62,367 bases of DNA from an uncultured Azospirillum sp. (GTDB lineage: Bacteria > Pseudomonadota > Alphaproteobacteria > Azospirillales > Azospirillaceae), in contig NZ_CAMLJP010000023.1 of the NCBI RefSeq assembly GCF_946480385.1, forward strand, positions 1-62,367, written 5' to 3'. Under the pieces are notes generated by a model. It made no database searches. It was not told the origin of the DNA and saw only the letters and a program-made list of their open reading frames with translations. The position numbers and the translations under genes were made by a program. Positions 8,337 to 19,705 of the stretch are shown in pieces (the stretch's first letter is position 1; each line of letters opens with the position of its first letter).

Positions 8337-10400
8337 ATGCCGAAACTCACCATCGACGGGATCGAGATCGAGGTCGAGCCGGGCACCTCGATCCTCCAGG
8401 CTTGCGAGCAGCTGGGGATCGAGATTCCGCGCTTCTGCTACCATGAGCGCCTCAGCGTGCCGGCCAACTGCCGCATGTGCCTCGTGGAGATGGAGCGCGC
8501 GCCCAAGCCGGTCGCGTCCTGCGCCATGCCCTGCGGCGACGGAATGGTCGTCCGCACCAACAGCGAGACCGTCCTGAAGGCCCGCAAGGGCGTCATGGAG
8601 TTCCTGCTGATCAACCACCCGCTGGATTGCCCGATCTGCGATCAGGGCGGCGAGTGCGATCTGCAGGACCAGGCGATGGCCTATGGCTTCGACCGCGGCC
8701 GCTACGGCGAGAACAAGCGGGCGGTCAAGGACAAGTATATGGGTCCGGTCATCAAGACCATCATGACCCGTTGCATCCATTGCACCCGCTGCATCCGCTT
8801 CATCAACGAAGTGGCCGGTGTTCCCGATGTCGGCGCCGTCTATCGCGGCGAGCACATGGAGATCACCACCTTCGTCGAGAAGGCGATCGGGTCCGAGCTG
8901 TCGGGCAACCTCGCCGACGTCTGCCCGGTCGGCGCGCTGACCCACAAGCCCTACGCCTTCACGGCCCGTCCGTGGGAGCTGCGCAAGACCGAGACCATCG
9001 ACGTCCTCGACGCCGTCGGCTCGAACATCCGCGTCGACGCCCGTGGCGCCGAGGTGATGCGCGTCCTGCCGCGCGTCAACGACGACATCAACGAGGAGTG
9101 GCTGAACGACAAGAGCCGCTACTCGTACGATGGCCTGAAGCGCCAGCGCCTGGACCGCCCCTACATCCGCCAGAACGGCAAGCTGGTCCCGGCCAGCTGG
9201 GCTGAGGCCTTCACCGTCGTCGCGGCGCGTCTGAAGGGCCTGTCCGGCAACCGCATCGCCGCCATCTCCGGCGATCTGGTCGATGTCGAGGCGCAGTTCG
9301 CGCTGAAGGAGCTGCTGTCGCGTCTGGGTTCGACGAACCTCGATTGCCGTCAGGACGGTGCGCGGTTCGACACCTCGGTCCGCGCCGGCTACCTGTTCAA
9401 CTCGGGCATCGCCGGCATCGAGAAGGCCGACGTGATCCTGCTGGTCGGCACCAACCCGCGCTGGGAAGGCACGCTGGTCAACGCCCGCATCCGCAAGCGC
9501 TATCTGGCTGGCGGCGTCACCATCGCCTCCATCGGCGAGCAGCGTGACCTGACCTATCCCTACAGCGTGATCGGCAACGGTCCGGACGCGCTGCAGCAGC
9601 TGGTCGACGGCAGCCATCCGTTCGCCGAGACGCTGCGCGCCGCCAAGAACCCGATGATCATCGTCGGCATGGGCGCCTTCCAGCGCGCCGACGGTCTCGC
9701 GGTCCAGGCCGCCGCCCGTCTGGTCGGCGAGGCCTACGGCATGTTCCGCGACGACTGGAACGGCTTCAACGTCCTGCACACCGCCGCGGCGCGTGTCGGC
9801 GGCATCGAGGCCGGCTTCCTGCCGGGCGAGGGCGGTCGTGACGTCCACGGCATCCTTGACGGCGCGTCGAAGGGCGAGATCGACTTCGTCTACCTGCTGG
9901 GTGCCGACGAGATCGACATGGCCAAGCTGGGCAACGCCTTCGTCGTCTACCAGGGCCATCATGGCGATGCCGGCGCCCACCGCGCCGACGTCATCCTGCC
10001 GGGTGCCGCCTACACCGAGAAGAACGCGGTCTACGTCAACACCGAGGGCCGTCCGCAGCTCGCCCGCCTCGCGGTCTTCCCGCCGGGCGAAGCCCGCGAG
10101 GACTGGAAGATCGTCCGCGCCCTGTCGGAAGTCCTGGGCACCACGCTGCCCTTCGACACCCACGGTCAGCTGCGCCAGCGGCTGATGGCGGCGAACCCGA
10201 TCTTCGGTGCGGTCGGCGAGATGACCCCGGCCAGCTGGGCGCCGTTCGGCGCGCAGGGCCCGGTCGACGCCGCTCCTTTCGTCACGCCGATCACCAACTT
10301 CTACATGACCGACCCGATCAGCCGGGCCTCGGTGACGATGGCCAACTGCACGGAAGCGCTGGTGGGCCCTGCTCAGGAGAGGACTGGCACCCATGGCTGA
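8337..10400 (+). CDS. nuoG: NADH-quinone oxidoreductase subunit G
   Basis: The 75-kDa subunit (687 residues), which holds several iron-sulfur clusters of the electron wire. The N-terminal 2Fe-2S ferredoxin domain has Cys in [21 protein letters not shown] and ASCAMPCG. The His/Cys-ligated cluster region is visible ([18 protein letters not shown]), and the two 4Fe-4S sites lie in [10 protein letters not shown] and [11 protein letters not shown]. The remainder is a molybdopterin-oxidoreductase-like fold without cofactor motifs, as usual. It overlaps nuoH by 8 nt. Confidence 0.97.
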   Translation: MPKLTIDGIEIEVEPGTSILQACEQLGIEIPRFCYHERLSVPANCRMCLVEMERAPKPVASCAMPCGDGMVVRTNSETVLKARKGVMEFLLINHPLDCPICDQGGECDLQDQAMAYGFDRGRYGENKRAVKDKYMGPVIKTIMTRCIHCTRCIRFINEVAGVPDVGAVYRGEHMEITTFVEKAIGSELSGNLADVCPVGALTHKPYAFTARPWELRKTETIDVLDAVGSNIRVDARGAEVMRVLPRVNDDINEEWLNDKSRYSYDGLKRQRLDRPYIRQNGKLVPASWAEAFTVVAARLKGLSGNRIAAISGDLVDVEAQFALKELLSRLGSTNLDCRQDGARFDTSVRAGYLFNSGIAGIEKADVILLVGTNPRWEGTLVNARIRKRYLAGGVTIASIGEQRDLTYPYSVIGNGPDALQQLVDGSHPFAETLRAAKNPMIIVGMGAFQRADGLAVQAAARLVGEAYGMFRDDWNGFNVLHTAAARVGGIEAGFLPGEGGRDVHGILDGASKGEIDFVYLLGADEIDMAKLGNAFVVYQGHHGDAGAHRADVILPGAAYTEKNAVYVNTEGRPQLARLAVFPPGEAREDWKIVRALSEVLGTTLPFDTHGQLRQRLMAANPIFGAVGEMTPASWAPFGAQGPVDAAPFVTPITNFYMTDPISRASVTMANCTEALVGPAQERTGTHG

Positions 10401-11403
10401 GTTCTGGAGCGGCTTCCTCCTGCCGCTGATCATTATGGTTCTGGAGATCCTGGCGATCACCGTGCCGCTGCTGGTGGCCGTCGCCTTCATGACCTATGCA
10501 GAGCGCAAGATCATGGGCGCGATGCAGCTGCGCCAGGGCCCGGCGATCGTCGGTCCCTTCGGCCTGATGCAGCCCTTCGCCGACGGCCTGAAGCTGTTCG
10601 CCAAGGAGCAGATCCTGCCGGAAGGCGCCAACCGCGTCGTGTTCTACGTCGCGCCGATGCTGACCTTCTTCCTGGCGCTGATCGCCTGGGCGGTCATCCC
10701 GTTCGATTACGGGGTGGTGCTGTCCAACATCAACGTCGGCGTGCTGTATCTGTTCGCGATCTCCTCGCTGGGCGTGTACGGCATCGTGATGGCCGGCTGG
10801 GCCTCGAACTCGCGCTACGCCTTCCTCGGTGCGCTCCGCTCCGCGGCGCAGATGGTGTCCTACGAGGTCTCGATGGGCCTCATCATCATCACCGTGCTGC
10901 TGTGCGTCGGCTCGCTGAACCTGACCGACATCGTGCGGGCCCAGGAGACGGTCTGGTTCTGTATCCCGCTGCTGCCGATGTTCGTGATGTTCTTCATCTC
11001 GGCGCTGGCGGAGACCAACCGCGCCCCCTTCGACTTGCCGGAAGGCGAGTCGGAACTGGTCGCCGGCTTCATGGTCGAGTACAGCTCGGCTCCCTTCGCG
11101 CTCTTCTTCCTTGGCGAATACGCCAACATGATCCTGATGAGCGCGATGACGAGCATCCTGTTCCTCGGCGGCTGGCTGCCCCCGCTGCCCTTCGCGCCCT
11201 TTACCTGGGTGCCGGGCATCGTGTGGTTCGCGCTGAAGATCGCGTTCTGCCTGTTCACCTATGTCTGGGTTCGCGCCACCGTGCCGCGCTACCGCTACGA
11301 CCAGCTGATGCGGCTGGGTTGGAAGGTCTTCCTGCCCCTGTCGCTGTTCTGGGTCGTGCTGACCGCCGGCGTCCTGGTGACCTTCGGCTGGCTGCCGAAG
11401 TAA
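10393..11403 (+). CDS. nuoH: NADH-quinone oxidoreductase subunit H
   Basis: A membrane subunit that lines the entrance to the quinone chamber. It has 336 residues and about eight hydrophobic helices. Family signatures are [15 protein letters not shown] near the N-terminus and [20 protein letters not shown] in the middle, including the conserved acidic residues. The ATG at 10393 overlaps the nuoG stop. A 107-bp gap follows before nuoI, the longest in this part of the operon, with an ordinary AGGAAGGAGA ribosome site near its end. Confidence 0.97.
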   Translation: MAEFWSGFLLPLIIMVLEILAITVPLLVAVAFMTYAERKIMGAMQLRQGPAIVGPFGLMQPFADGLKLFAKEQILPEGANRVVFYVAPMLTFFLALIAWAVIPFDYGVVLSNINVGVLYLFAISSLGVYGIVMAGWASNSRYAFLGALRSAAQMVSYEVSMGLIIITVLLCVGSLNLTDIVRAQETVWFCIPLLPMFVMFFISALAETNRAPFDLPEGESELVAGFMVEYSSAPFALFFLGEYANMILMSAMTSILFLGGWLPPLPFAPFTWVPGIVWFALKIAFCLFTYVWVRATVPRYRYDQLMRLGWKVFLPLSLFWVVLTAGVLVTFGWLPK

Positions 11404-11510
11404 GCGACGGCGAAAGCCGGCAACCGAACCCACCACGACATGTCGATTTGAGTGCCGGCGAGCCGCCCAACCAATGGGCGGCCACCGGCGAGGAAGGAGA
11501 CGAAGAGGCC

Positions 11511-11999
11511 ATGGCGTTCCTCGACCGCGCGGCGCGCAGCCTGTTCCTGACCGAGCTGCTGGGCGGCATGGCGCTGACCTTGCGCTACATGTTCAAGCCC
11601 AAGGTCACGATCAACTACCCCTATGAGAAGGGCCCCATCAGCTCCCGCTTCCGCGGCGAGCATGTGCTCCGCCGCTATGCGAACGGCGAGGAGCGCTGCA
11701 TCGCGTGCAAGCTGTGCGAAGCGGTGTGCCCGGCTCTCGCCATCACCATCGAGGCCGAACCGCGTGACGACGGCAGCCGCCGCACCACGCGTTACGACAT
11801 CGACATGACCAAGTGCATCTACTGCGGCCTGTGCCAGGAAGCCTGCCCGGTCGATGCGGTGGTCATGGGGCCGAACTTCGAGTTCTCCACCGAATCCCGG
11901 GAAGAGCTCTTCTACAACAAGCAGAAGCTGCTGGCGAACGGCGACCGCTGGGAGGCGGAAATCGCCCAGAACCTCGCGGCCGAGGCTCCTTACCGGTAA
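11511..11999 (+). CDS. nuoI: NADH-quinone oxidoreductase subunit I
   Basis: A ferredoxin-type subunit (162 residues) with two 4Fe-4S clusters, N6a and N6b, which pass electrons to N2 in NuoB. Both motifs are intact: [12 protein letters not shown] and [12 protein letters not shown]. The N-terminal amphipathic segment ([18 protein letters not shown]) probably lies along the membrane. The ATG at 11511 follows a ribosome site, and the encoded start [10 protein letters not shown] is typical of alphaproteobacteria. nuoJ begins 18 nt after the stop. Confidence 0.97.
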   Translation: MAFLDRAARSLFLTELLGGMALTLRYMFKPKVTINYPYEKGPISSRFRGEHVLRRYANGEERCIACKLCEAVCPALAITIEAEPRDDGSRRTTRYDIDMTKCIYCGLCQEACPVDAVVMGPNFEFSTESREELFYNKQKLLANGDRWEAEIAQNLAAEAPYR

Positions 12000-12017
12000 G
12001 CGGAAGCGAGAAAAACG

Positions 12018-12632
12018 ATGATACTCCAAGGCATCGCCTTCTACGTGTTCGCCGCGCTGCTGGTGGCCTCCGGTGTGATGGTCATCTCGGCGCGGAACCC
12101 CGTTCACTCCGTCCTTTTCCTGATCCTCGCCTTCTTCCAGGCGGCCGGTCTCTGCGTCCTGATGGGCGCCGAGTTCATCGCGATGATCCTCGTCATCGTC
12201 TATGTCGGCGCCGTCGCCGTGCTGTTCCTGTTCGTGGTCATGATGCTCGACATCAACTTCCGCGAGCTGCGCAAGGGCGCGATGGAAGCGCTGCCGCTTG
12301 GCGCGCTGGTCGGGCTGATCCTGCTGGCCGAGCTGGCCGCCGTGCTCGGCGGCTGGATCGTGGCTCCGGACGTCGCCGCCATCGCCGGTGCGCCGACCCC
12401 GGCGCTCGACCAGGTGACGAACACCCATGCGCTGGGCCGGCTGATGTACACGCAGTACGTCTACCTGTTCCAGGCGTCGGGCATCGTCCTGCTGATCGCC
12501 ATGATCGGTGCGATCGTGCTGACGCTGCGGCACCGTCCGGGCGTGCGCAAACAGAATGTCGGCGCCCAGATCGCCCGTCGCCGGGAAGAGGTGGTCGTCA
12601 TTCGCAAGGTTACGACCGGGGAGGGCGTGTGA
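12018..12632 (+). CDS. nuoJ: NADH-quinone oxidoreductase subunit J
   Basis: A membrane subunit of 204 residues with five hydrophobic helices. The family signature is [16 protein letters not shown] followed by [28 protein letters not shown], containing the helix with the pi-bulge that takes part in coupling. A charged C-terminal tail ([15 protein letters not shown]) is cytoplasmic. The gene is followed almost at once by nuoK. Confidence 0.96.
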   Translation: MILQGIAFYVFAALLVASGVMVISARNPVHSVLFLILAFFQAAGLCVLMGAEFIAMILVIVYVGAVAVLFLFVVMMLDINFRELRKGAMEALPLGALVGLILLAELAAVLGGWIVAPDVAAIAGAPTPALDQVTNTHALGRLMYTQYVYLFQASGIVLLIAMIGAIVLTLRHRPGVRKQNVGAQIARRREEVVVIRKVTTGEGV

Positions 12633-12634
12633 TC

Positions 12635-12943
12635 ATGGAGATCGGTCTCGGACATTACCTGACGGTCTCGGCCATCATCTTCACGCTGGGTGTGCTGGGC
12701 ATCTTCCTGAACCGGAAGAACGTCATCATCATCCTGATGTCGATCGAGATGATGCTGCTGGCGGTGAACCTGAACCTCGTCGCCTTCTCGACCTTCCTGC
12801 ACGATCTGGTCGGCCAGATCTTCGCCATGATCATCCTGACCGTCGCCGCCGCCGAGGCGGCCATCGGCCTCGCCATCCTGGTGGTCTACTTCCGCAACCG
12901 CGGCTCGATCCGAGTCGAAGACATCAACATGATGAAGGGCTGA
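12635..12943 (+). CDS. nuoK: NADH-quinone oxidoreductase subunit K
   Basis: A 102-residue membrane subunit with three helices. The two buried glutamates of the proton pathway are visible in [12 protein letters not shown] and [11 protein letters not shown]. The ATG at 12635 gives the usual N-terminus ([16 protein letters not shown]); a GTG two codons upstream overlaps the end of nuoJ and could also serve. nuoL starts 9 nt after the stop. Confidence 0.96.
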   Translation: MEIGLGHYLTVSAIIFTLGVLGIFLNRKNVIIILMSIEMMLLAVNLNLVAFSTFLHDLVGQIFAMIILTVAAAEAAIGLAILVVYFRNRGSIRVEDINMMKG

Positions 12944-12952
12944 GGCGGCGCC

Positions 12953-15067
12953 ATGGAAGTGCTAGTCGTATTCCTTCCGCTCCTGGCGTTCCTCGTCGCC
13001 GGATCGATCGCGCTGTTCGGCGGGCCGAAGGCCGAGCCGGCTGCTGCGGGTCACGGAAGCCACGGTCATGGCCATGACGATCACGGGCACGCCCAGATCG
13101 CCCATGCCCATGACGACCATTCCCATCACATCTCGCATGACGAGTTGGACCACGCGCACGACGACGCCCACGACGACCACCATGTCGTCGCCGGGCCGCC
13201 GACCGTGGGCGACCGCGTCTCGCAGTTCGTGACCGCGGGTGCCGTCATCGTCTCGGCGATCCTATCCTGGATCCTGTTCTTCGACGTCGCCGTGCACGGC
13301 CATCCGCGCACGATCGAACTGATGACCTGGATCCAGAGCGGAACGCTGGACGTGAAGTGGGCGCTGCGCGTCGACCAGCTCACCGCGGTGATGCTGATCG
13401 TCGTCAACACCGTGTCCGCCTGCGTGCACGTCTACTCCATCGGCTACATGGCCGAGGACCCGCAGAAGCCGCGCTTCATGGGCTATCTGTCGCTGTTCAC
13501 CTTCGCCATGCTGATGCTGGTGACGGCGGACAACCTGGTCCAGCTGTTCTTCGGCTGGGAGGGCGTTGGTCTGGCCTCCTACCTCCTGATCAACTTCTGG
13601 TACGAGAAGCCCTCGGCCAACGCCGCCGCCATGAAGGCCTTCCTGGTGAACCGCGTCGGCGACTTCGGCTTCGCGCTCGGCATCTTCGCGATCTTCGTGC
13701 TGACCGGCTCGGTCCAGTTCGACACGATCTTCGCCAAGGCCCCGACGCTGACCGGCGAGACGCTGCATTTTCTCAGCTGGGACTTCAACGGCCTGACCAT
13801 CGCCTGCCTGCTGCTGTTCATGGGCGCCATGGGCAAGTCGGCGCAGCTCGGCCTGCACACCTGGCTGCCGGACGCGATGGAAGGCCCGACCCCGGTGTCG
13901 GCGCTCATCCACGCGGCGACTATGGTAACCGCCGGCGTCTTCATGGTCTGCCGCCTGTCGCCCGTCTTCGAATACGCCCCGACGGCGCTCGAGGTGGTGA
14001 CGGTGGTCGGTGGCCTCACCGCCTTCGTCGCGGCGACGATCGGCTTCACCCAGTTCGACATCAAGCGCGTCATCGCCTATTCGACGATGTCGCAGCTCGG
14101 CTACATGTTCTTCGCCGCCGGCGTATCCGCCTACGGCGCGGCCATGTTCCACCTGTTCACGCACGCCTTCTTCAAGGCCCTGCTGTTCCTTGGCGCCGGC
14201 TCGGTCATCCACGCCCTGCACCATGAGCAGGACATGCGGAAGATGGGCGGTGTCTGGCGCAAGATCCCCTTCACCTACGGGGTGATGTGGATCGGCAATC
14301 TGGCGCTCGCCGGTCTGCCCTTCTTCGCCGGCTACTATTCCAAGGACATGATCCTGGAGGCGGCCTTCGCCTCGGGCAGCGGGGTGGGGCGCTTCGCCTT
14401 CGCGCTCGGCATCGCGGCCGCGCTGCTGACGGCATTCTACTCCTGGCGCCTGCTGTTCATGACCTTCCACGGCACGCCGCGGATGGACAAGGAAGTGTAC
14501 GACCACGCCCACGAATCGCCGGTCGTCATGCTGATCCCGCTGGCGGTCCTGACGCTTGGCGCGCTGTTCGCCGGCTTCGGTTTCCACCAGTGGTTCATCG
14601 GTCACGACCGGATGGAATTCTGGGGCAAGGCCATCATGACCCTGCACGAGCATGACGCCATCGAGGCAGCGCACCACCACACCCCGGGCTGGGTCTCCAT
14701 CGCCCCGCTGGTGGTCGGCCTGATCGGTATCGCCATGGCCTATATCGGCTATGTGATGATGCCGCGCCTGCCGGGCCGGATCGCCTCCACCTTCCGCGGC
14801 ATCCACCAGTTCCTCTACAACAAGTGGTATTTCGACGAGCTGTACGACGCGTTGTTCACCCGTCCGGCCAAGGCCCTGGGCTACGGCCTGTGGAAGTCGG
14901 GCGACGGGGCGGTGATCGACGGCGTGGGTCCGGACGGCATCGCCGCCGCCACCCGCGACGTCGCGGCACGCGCCAGCCGGCTGCAGTCGGGGTACGTCTA
15001 TCACTACGCCTTTGCCATGGTGATCGGGGTCGTCCTGTTCGTCGCCTGGCTGTCGGTCTTCGGCTGA
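12953..15067 (+). CDS. nuoL: NADH-quinone oxidoreductase subunit L, with His-rich N-terminal loop
   Basis: The distal antiporter-like proton-pumping subunit with the long lateral helix; 704 residues is longer than the usual 610-670. Family motifs are clear ([54 protein letters not shown] is present in shorter quoted parts such as [17 protein letters not shown]). The extra length is mostly at residues ~24-90, where the loop between the first two helices holds 17 His in 44 residues, mixed with Asp and Ala. A smaller His cluster ([13 protein letters not shown]) lies near residue 565. The rest of the protein looks normal, so the loop is an insertion, not a frameshift. Confidence 0.97.
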   Translation: MEVLVVFLPLLAFLVAGSIALFGGPKAEPAAAGHGSHGHGHDDHGHAQIAHAHDDHSHHISHDELDHAHDDAHDDHHVVAGPPTVGDRVSQFVTAGAVIVSAILSWILFFDVAVHGHPRTIELMTWIQSGTLDVKWALRVDQLTAVMLIVVNTVSACVHVYSIGYMAEDPQKPRFMGYLSLFTFAMLMLVTADNLVQLFFGWEGVGLASYLLINFWYEKPSANAAAMKAFLVNRVGDFGFALGIFAIFVLTGSVQFDTIFAKAPTLTGETLHFLSWDFNGLTIACLLLFMGAMGKSAQLGLHTWLPDAMEGPTPVSALIHAATMVTAGVFMVCRLSPVFEYAPTALEVVTVVGGLTAFVAATIGFTQFDIKRVIAYSTMSQLGYMFFAAGVSAYGAAMFHLFTHAFFKALLFLGAGSVIHALHHEQDMRKMGGVWRKIPFTYGVMWIGNLALAGLPFFAGYYSKDMILEAAFASGSGVGRFAFALGIAAALLTAFYSWRLLFMTFHGTPRMDKEVYDHAHESPVVMLIPLAVLTLGALFAGFGFHQWFIGHDRMEFWGKAIMTLHEHDAIEAAHHHTPGWVSIAPLVVGLIGIAMAYIGYVMMPRLPGRIASTFRGIHQFLYNKWYFDELYDALFTRPAKALGYGLWKSGDGAVIDGVGPDGIAAATRDVAARASRLQSGYVYHYAFAMVIGVVLFVAWLSVFG

Positions 15068-15092
15068 GCGGTTTCGAAGGAGAACAACAACA

Positions 15093-16619
15093 ATGGCTAG
15101 CTGGCCGATCCTGTCGTTCGCGACCTTCCTGCCGCTCGTGGGCGTCGCGCTGATCCTGCTGTTCTGCCGGGGCAATTCCCCGGACGTGCTGCGGAACGTG
15201 CGGTACATCTCGCTGTGGACGACCCTCGTCACCTTCGTCCTGACCCTGCTGGTCTGGGCCAACTTCGATCCGCGCAATCCCGGCTACCAGATGGTCGAGA
15301 AGGCGGGCTGGATCCCCGAGTTCGGCATCAACTACCACATGGGCGTCGACGGCATTTCGGTGCTGTTCGTCGTCCTGTCCGGCTTCCTGATGCCGCTGTG
15401 CATCCTGGCGAGCTGGGAGTCGGTGCAGGTCCGCCTGAAGGAATACATGATCGCGTTCCTCGCGCTGGAAACCCTGATGATCGGGATGTTCTGCGCGCTG
15501 GACTTCGTTCTGTTCTACATGTTCTTCGAAGGCGTCCTGATCCCGATGTTCCTGATCATCGGTGTCTGGGGCGGTCCGCGCCGCGTCTATGCCGCCTTCA
15601 AGTTCTTCCTCTACACGCTGCTCGGCTCGGTCCTGATGCTGCTGGCGATCCTGGCCATGTATTATGTGGCCGGCACCACCGACATCCCGACCATCACCGC
15701 CACCCAGTTCCCGCGCAACATGCAGCTGTGGCTGTGGCTGGCCTTCTTCGCCTCCTTCGCGGTGAAGGTGCCGATGTGGCCGGTCCACACCTGGCTGCCG
15801 GATGCCCACGTCGAGGCGCCGACCGCCGGTTCGGTGATCCTGGCCGGTGTGCTTCTGAAGATGGGCGGGTACGGCTTCCTGCGCTTCAACATTCCGATCC
15901 TGCCGGAAGCGACCGAGTACTTCGCGCCGCTGATCTACACCCTGTCGGTCGTCGCCGTGATCTACACCTCGCTGGTCGCTCTCGCCCAGGAGGACATGAA
16001 AAAGCTGATCGCCTACTCGTCGGTCGCCCACATGGGCTTCGTCACCATCGGCATGTTCGCGCTGAACAAGCAGGGCATCGAGGGTTCGGTGTTCCAGATG
16101 CTGTCGCACGGCGTCGTGTCGGGTGCGCTGTTCCTGTGCGTCGGCGTCGTCTATGACCGGCTGCACACCCGCGAGATCGCCCGTTACGGCGGCCTCGTGA
16201 AGAACATGCCGAAATACGCGGTGGTCTTCCTGTTCATGACCATGGCCTCGGTCGGCCTGCCGGGCACCGCCGGTTTCGTCGGCGAGTTCCTGGTGCTGAT
16301 GGGCGTCTTCCGTGACAACACCTGGGTCGCCGCCCTCGCCGCCACGGGCATGGTTCTCGGCGCCGCCTACGCGCTGTGGCTGTACCGCCGCGTTGTCTAC
16401 GGCAAGTTGACCAAGCCGGACGTCAAGGCGATGTTCGACATAACCCCGCGCGAAATCGCGGTGTTCGTGCCGCTGATCGCCGTCGTCCTGTGGATGGGCG
16501 TCTACCCCAGCAGCTTCCTGAACGTCACCTCGGCATCGGTCGAGCAGCTGATCCAGACCTACCAGACCAAGCTGGCCGCGTCGCACGCCGCGTCCGGTGT
16601 CTCGGTCGCCGCTCGGTAA
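15093..16619 (+). CDS. nuoM: NADH-quinone oxidoreductase subunit M
   Basis: An antiporter-like proton-pumping subunit of 508 residues with about fourteen helices. Diagnostic segments are [34 protein letters not shown] (with the conserved Glu) and [19 protein letters not shown]. The start is ATG 15093, preceded by GAAGGAGAA. A gap of 13 nt separates the stop from the nuoN ATG. Length and motifs are normal. Confidence 0.97.
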   Translation: MASWPILSFATFLPLVGVALILLFCRGNSPDVLRNVRYISLWTTLVTFVLTLLVWANFDPRNPGYQMVEKAGWIPEFGINYHMGVDGISVLFVVLSGFLMPLCILASWESVQVRLKEYMIAFLALETLMIGMFCALDFVLFYMFFEGVLIPMFLIIGVWGGPRRVYAAFKFFLYTLLGSVLMLLAILAMYYVAGTTDIPTITATQFPRNMQLWLWLAFFASFAVKVPMWPVHTWLPDAHVEAPTAGSVILAGVLLKMGGYGFLRFNIPILPEATEYFAPLIYTLSVVAVIYTSLVALAQEDMKKLIAYSSVAHMGFVTIGMFALNKQGIEGSVFQMLSHGVVSGALFLCVGVVYDRLHTREIARYGGLVKNMPKYAVVFLFMTMASVGLPGTAGFVGEFLVLMGVFRDNTWVAALAATGMVLGAAYALWLYRRVVYGKLTKPDVKAMFDITPREIAVFVPLIAVVLWMGVYPSSFLNVTSASVEQLIQTYQTKLAASHAASGVSVAAR

Positions 16620-16632
16620 GGGGTTCTTCGAC

Positions 16633-18081
16633 ATGACCGCAGTGTTTCCCGACATCTGGCCGGCCCTGCCGGAGATCTTCCTGGCACTCTCGGGCGTCGC
16701 CCTGCTGATGCTGGGCGTGTTCCGCGGCGACGGCTTCACCCGTCCCGTCTCCTACCTGTCGATCGTCTGCATGCTGCTCGCCGCCGTCCTGGCGATGGGC
16801 TATGGCAGTGGCCGTGTCGTTACCTTCAACGGCATGTTCGTGATGGATGCCTTCGGCGTCTTCATGAAGGTGCTGGTGCTGGTCTCGGCCGCCTTCGCGG
16901 TCGTCCTCTCGCTCGGCTTCAACGAGCGGGAGCAGATGGCCCGCTTCGAGTTCCCGGTGCTGATGGTTTTCGCCACGCTCGGCATGCTGATGATGATCTC
17001 GGCCAACGATTTCATCTCGCTGTATGTCGGCCTGGAGACCCAGAGCCTGGCGCTCTACGTCATCGCCGCCTTCCGCCGCGACAGCGGCAAGTCGTCGGAA
17101 GCCGGCCTGAAGTATTTCGTCCTCGGTTCGCTCTCCTCGGGCATGCTGCTGTACGGTGCTTCGCTCGTCTACGGCTTTGCCGGCACGACCTCCTTCGACA
17201 AGGTGGCGGCGCTGTTCGCCGGCGGTGCCCATGTGTCGCCGGGTCTGGTGATCGGCCTCGTGTTCGTGATGGCCGGTCTGGCCTTCAAGGTCTCGGCCGC
17301 TCCGTTCCACATGTGGACGCCGGACGTGTATGAGGGCGCGCCGACCCCGGTCACCGCCTTCTTCGCGGCGGCGCCGAAGGTGGCGGCCATTGCCCTGCTG
17401 ACCCGCGTGGTGATGGAGCCGTTCGGCCATCTCGCCGCCCAGTGGCATCAGGTGTTGGTGGCGACCGCCATCCTGTCGATGGTGATCGGTTCCTTCGTCG
17501 CCATCATGCAGACCAACATCAAGCGCCTGATGGCCTACAGCTCCATCGGCCATGTCGGTTACGCGCTGGTCGGCCTGACCACCGGGACCCAGGACGGCGT
17601 GCGCGGCGTGCTGATCTACATGGCGCTCTACATCGCCATGAACATCGGTGCCTTCGCCGTCATCCTCAGCATGAAGGCCAAGGGCCAGATGCTGGAGGAG
17701 ATCAAGGACTTCTCCGGCCTGTCCAAGACCAACCCGATGCTGGCCGCGACCATGGCGATCTTCATGTTCTCCATGGCCGGCATCCCGCCGATGGCCGGCT
17801 TCTTCGGCAAGCTCTATGTCTTCCTGGCCGCCGTCGCCGCGCAGGAATACACGCTGGCCGTCGTCGGTGTGCTGACCAGTGTCGTCGGTGCCTTCTACTA
17901 TCTGCGCATCATCAAGATCATGTATTTCGATGAGCCCGCGGTGGTGGTCGACAAGGTCGACGACGACGGCATGACCGGCGTCCTGGTGCTGACCAGCCTG
18001 TTCACCCTGCTGTTCTTCGTCGCTCCGGCGCCGATCCTGAACGGTGCGGCTGCTGCCGCGGCGGCCCTGTTCGCCGGATGA
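16633..18081 (+). CDS. nuoN: NADH-quinone oxidoreductase subunit N
   Basis: The third antiporter-like subunit, 482 residues, placed next to NuoK in the membrane arm. Typical segments are [37 protein letters not shown] and [20 protein letters not shown] chose ATG 16633 ([15 protein letters not shown]) because it matches the family start; a GTG at 16597 would overlap nuoM. birA follows 10 nt after the stop, so the operon probably continues. Confidence 0.96.
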   Translation: MTAVFPDIWPALPEIFLALSGVALLMLGVFRGDGFTRPVSYLSIVCMLLAAVLAMGYGSGRVVTFNGMFVMDAFGVFMKVLVLVSAAFAVVLSLGFNEREQMARFEFPVLMVFATLGMLMMISANDFISLYVGLETQSLALYVIAAFRRDSGKSSEAGLKYFVLGSLSSGMLLYGASLVYGFAGTTSFDKVAALFAGGAHVSPGLVIGLVFVMAGLAFKVSAAPFHMWTPDVYEGAPTPVTAFFAAAPKVAAIALLTRVVMEPFGHLAAQWHQVLVATAILSMVIGSFVAIMQTNIKRLMAYSSIGHVGYALVGLTTGTQDGVRGVLIYMALYIAMNIGAFAVILSMKAKGQMLEEIKDFSGLSKTNPMLAATMAIFMFSMAGIPPMAGFFGKLYVFLAAVAAQEYTLAVVGVLTSVVGAFYYLRIIKIMYFDEPAVVVDKVDDDGMTGVLVLTSLFTLLFFVAPAPILNGAAAAAAALFAG

Positions 18082-18091
18082 CATCCGACCG

Positions 18092-18886
18092 ATGACACTA
18101 TCGCTCGAAGCGGAGGCGGCGCGACTGCGCCTGCCTCCGGGCTTCCAGATCAAGGCCTTCGACTCCGTCGGCAGTACGAACGACGAAGCGAAGGCCTTGT
18201 CGCGTTCAGGGGCGCCCGAAGGCACCATCGTCTGGGCGCGCCGGCAGGAGAGCGGCCGTGGCCGCCGTGGCCGGGCCTGGACCTCCCCCGAGGGCAATCT
18301 CTACAGCACGACCATCCTGCGGCCCGGCCTGCCGCCAGGGGAGGCGGCACAGATCTCCTTCGTCGCCGCACTGGCCATCGCCGAAACCGCCGAGTCGGTG
18401 CTGCCCGACCCCGGCGGCGTTCGCTGCAAATGGCCGAACGACGTGCTGGTGCATGACCGCAAGCTGTCGGGCATCCTGCTCGAGTCGGAACCGACGGCCG
18501 ACGGCAAGGTCGCCTGGGTGGTGCTCGGGGTCGGCATCAACCTGCGGCATTTTCCCCAGACCGCCGATTACGGCGCCACCTCCCTGATCGCCGAGGGCGC
18601 TCCGCCGATGGGGCCGGGCGCGCTGCTGGAGGTCTATGCGGAGCATCTGGCGACTTGGTATGGCCGCTGGCGCGCCCATGGTTTCGCGCCCGTGCGCGAT
18701 GCATGGCTGGCGCGGGCCAAGGGGCTGGGCGGGCCGATCCTGGTCAGGCTGGCCGATCGGACGATCCCCGGCACCTTCGCCGATCTGGACAGCGACGGCG
18801 TTCTGTTGCTTGATCCAACGGACGGCGGGCCGCGGCAGCGGATCGCCGCCGGCGACGTGTTCTTCGCGCCGCCTCCGGAAAGCTGA
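18092..18886 (+). CDS. birA: Biotin--[acetyl-CoA-carboxylase] ligase
   Basis: It attaches biotin to the biotin carboxyl carrier protein through biotinyl-5'-AMP, in the cytoplasm. The 264-residue protein begins directly with the catalytic domain (DSVGSTNDEAK), with no N-terminal winged-helix DNA-binding domain, so it is a monofunctional ligase and not a repressor. The adenylate-binding loop GRGRRGR is at residues 55-61, and CKWPNDVLV and KLSGILLE follow. The ATG at 18092 is 10 nt after nuoN. nuoN-birA-coaX-rnj is a gene order I recall from many alphaproteobacteria. Confidence 0.93.
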   Translation: MTLSLEAEAARLRLPPGFQIKAFDSVGSTNDEAKALSRSGAPEGTIVWARRQESGRGRRGRAWTSPEGNLYSTTILRPGLPPGEAAQISFVAALAIAETAESVLPDPGGVRCKWPNDVLVHDRKLSGILLESEPTADGKVAWVVLGVGINLRHFPQTADYGATSLIAEGAPPMGPGALLEVYAEHLATWYGRWRAHGFAPVRDAWLARAKGLGGPILVRLADRTIPGTFADLDSDGVLLLDPTDGGPRQRIAAGDVFFAPPPES

Positions 18887-18931
18887 GTCCGTCAGCCGAG
18901 TTCAAACGCCCACCGCCTTCAGGACCTCGCC

Positions 18932-19705
18932 ATGCTGCTTGCCATCGACGCCGGAAACACGAATGTGGTGTTCGCCATCTATGACGGCGACCGCCAGCGC
19001 GGCATCTGGCGCACGGCGACCGATCCCAAACGCACCTCCGACGAATACATGGTGTGGCTGACCCACCTGATGGCCTTGAAGGGGCTGAAGCCGGTCGACA
19101 TCCATGGCGCGATCATCGCCAGCGTGGTGCCCGGCGCCACCTTCAACCTGAAGCGGCTGTGCAAGGATCATTTCGGCTGCGAGCCGGTGATCGTCGGCCA
19201 GCCCGACGTCGATCTCGGTGCCAAGGCTCTGGTCGACCGGCCGGAGGAGGTGGGCGCCGATCGTCTGGTCAACACGGTGGCCGCCGCCGCGACCTACAAG
19301 ACTCCGCTGATCGTCATCGATTTCGGCACGGCGACGACCTTCGACGTGGTGGATGCCGACGGCAATTACTGCGGCGGCGTGATCGCGCCGGGACTGAACC
19401 TGTCGCTGGAGGCTCTGCAGAGGGCCGCATCCAAGCTGCCGCGCGTCGAGATCCAACCGCCGGCCGAGGTGATCGGCAAGAACACCATCGCCTGCATGCA
19501 GTCCGGCATCTTCTGGGGGTATGTCGGGCTGATCGAAGGGCTGGTCTCCCGCATCCGGGCGGAGTACGGCGAACCGATGCGGGTGGTCGCCACTGGCGGA
19601 TTGGCTGTTCTTTTCGCCAAGGCTACCCATGTCATCGAACACACCGACAACGAGCTGACGCTCCGCGGTCTCCTCCTGATCCACAAGCGCAACACGGTCC
19701 AATGA
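18932..19705 (+). CDS. coaX: Type III pantothenate kinase
   Basis: It phosphorylates pantothenate, the first step of coenzyme A synthesis. The 257-residue protein has the ASKHA-fold phosphate loop DAGNTNVVF at residues 6-14, the catalytic GADRLVN motif near residue 110 and DFGTATTFD near 130. Type III enzymes are not inhibited by CoA, unlike CoaA. The start is ATG 18932. The stop overlaps the next start as ATGA, coupling it to rnj. Confidence 0.95.
   Translation: MLLAIDAGNTNVVFAIYDGDRQRGIWRTATDPKRTSDEYMVWLTHLMALKGLKPVDIHGAIIASVVPGATFNLKRLCKDHFGCEPVIVGQPDVDLGAKALVDRPEEVGADRLVNTVAAAATYKTPLIVIDFGTATTFDVVDADGNYCGGVIAPGLNLSLEALQRAASKLPRVEIQPPAEVIGKNTIACMQSGIFWGYVGLIEGLVSRIRAEYGEPMRVVATGGLAVLFAKATHVIEHTDNELTLRGLLLIHKRNTVQ

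Noticed and set aside
6990..10490. 1166-residue open frame on the minus strand
   Set aside because: It lies opposite nuoF and nuoG, has the low-complexity Asp/Arg/Val/Gly composition of a GC-rich shadow and no recognisable domain.
13262..15277. 671-residue minus-strand open frame
   Set aside because: Antisense shadow of nuoL; rich in Arg, His, Gln and Gly, no family features.
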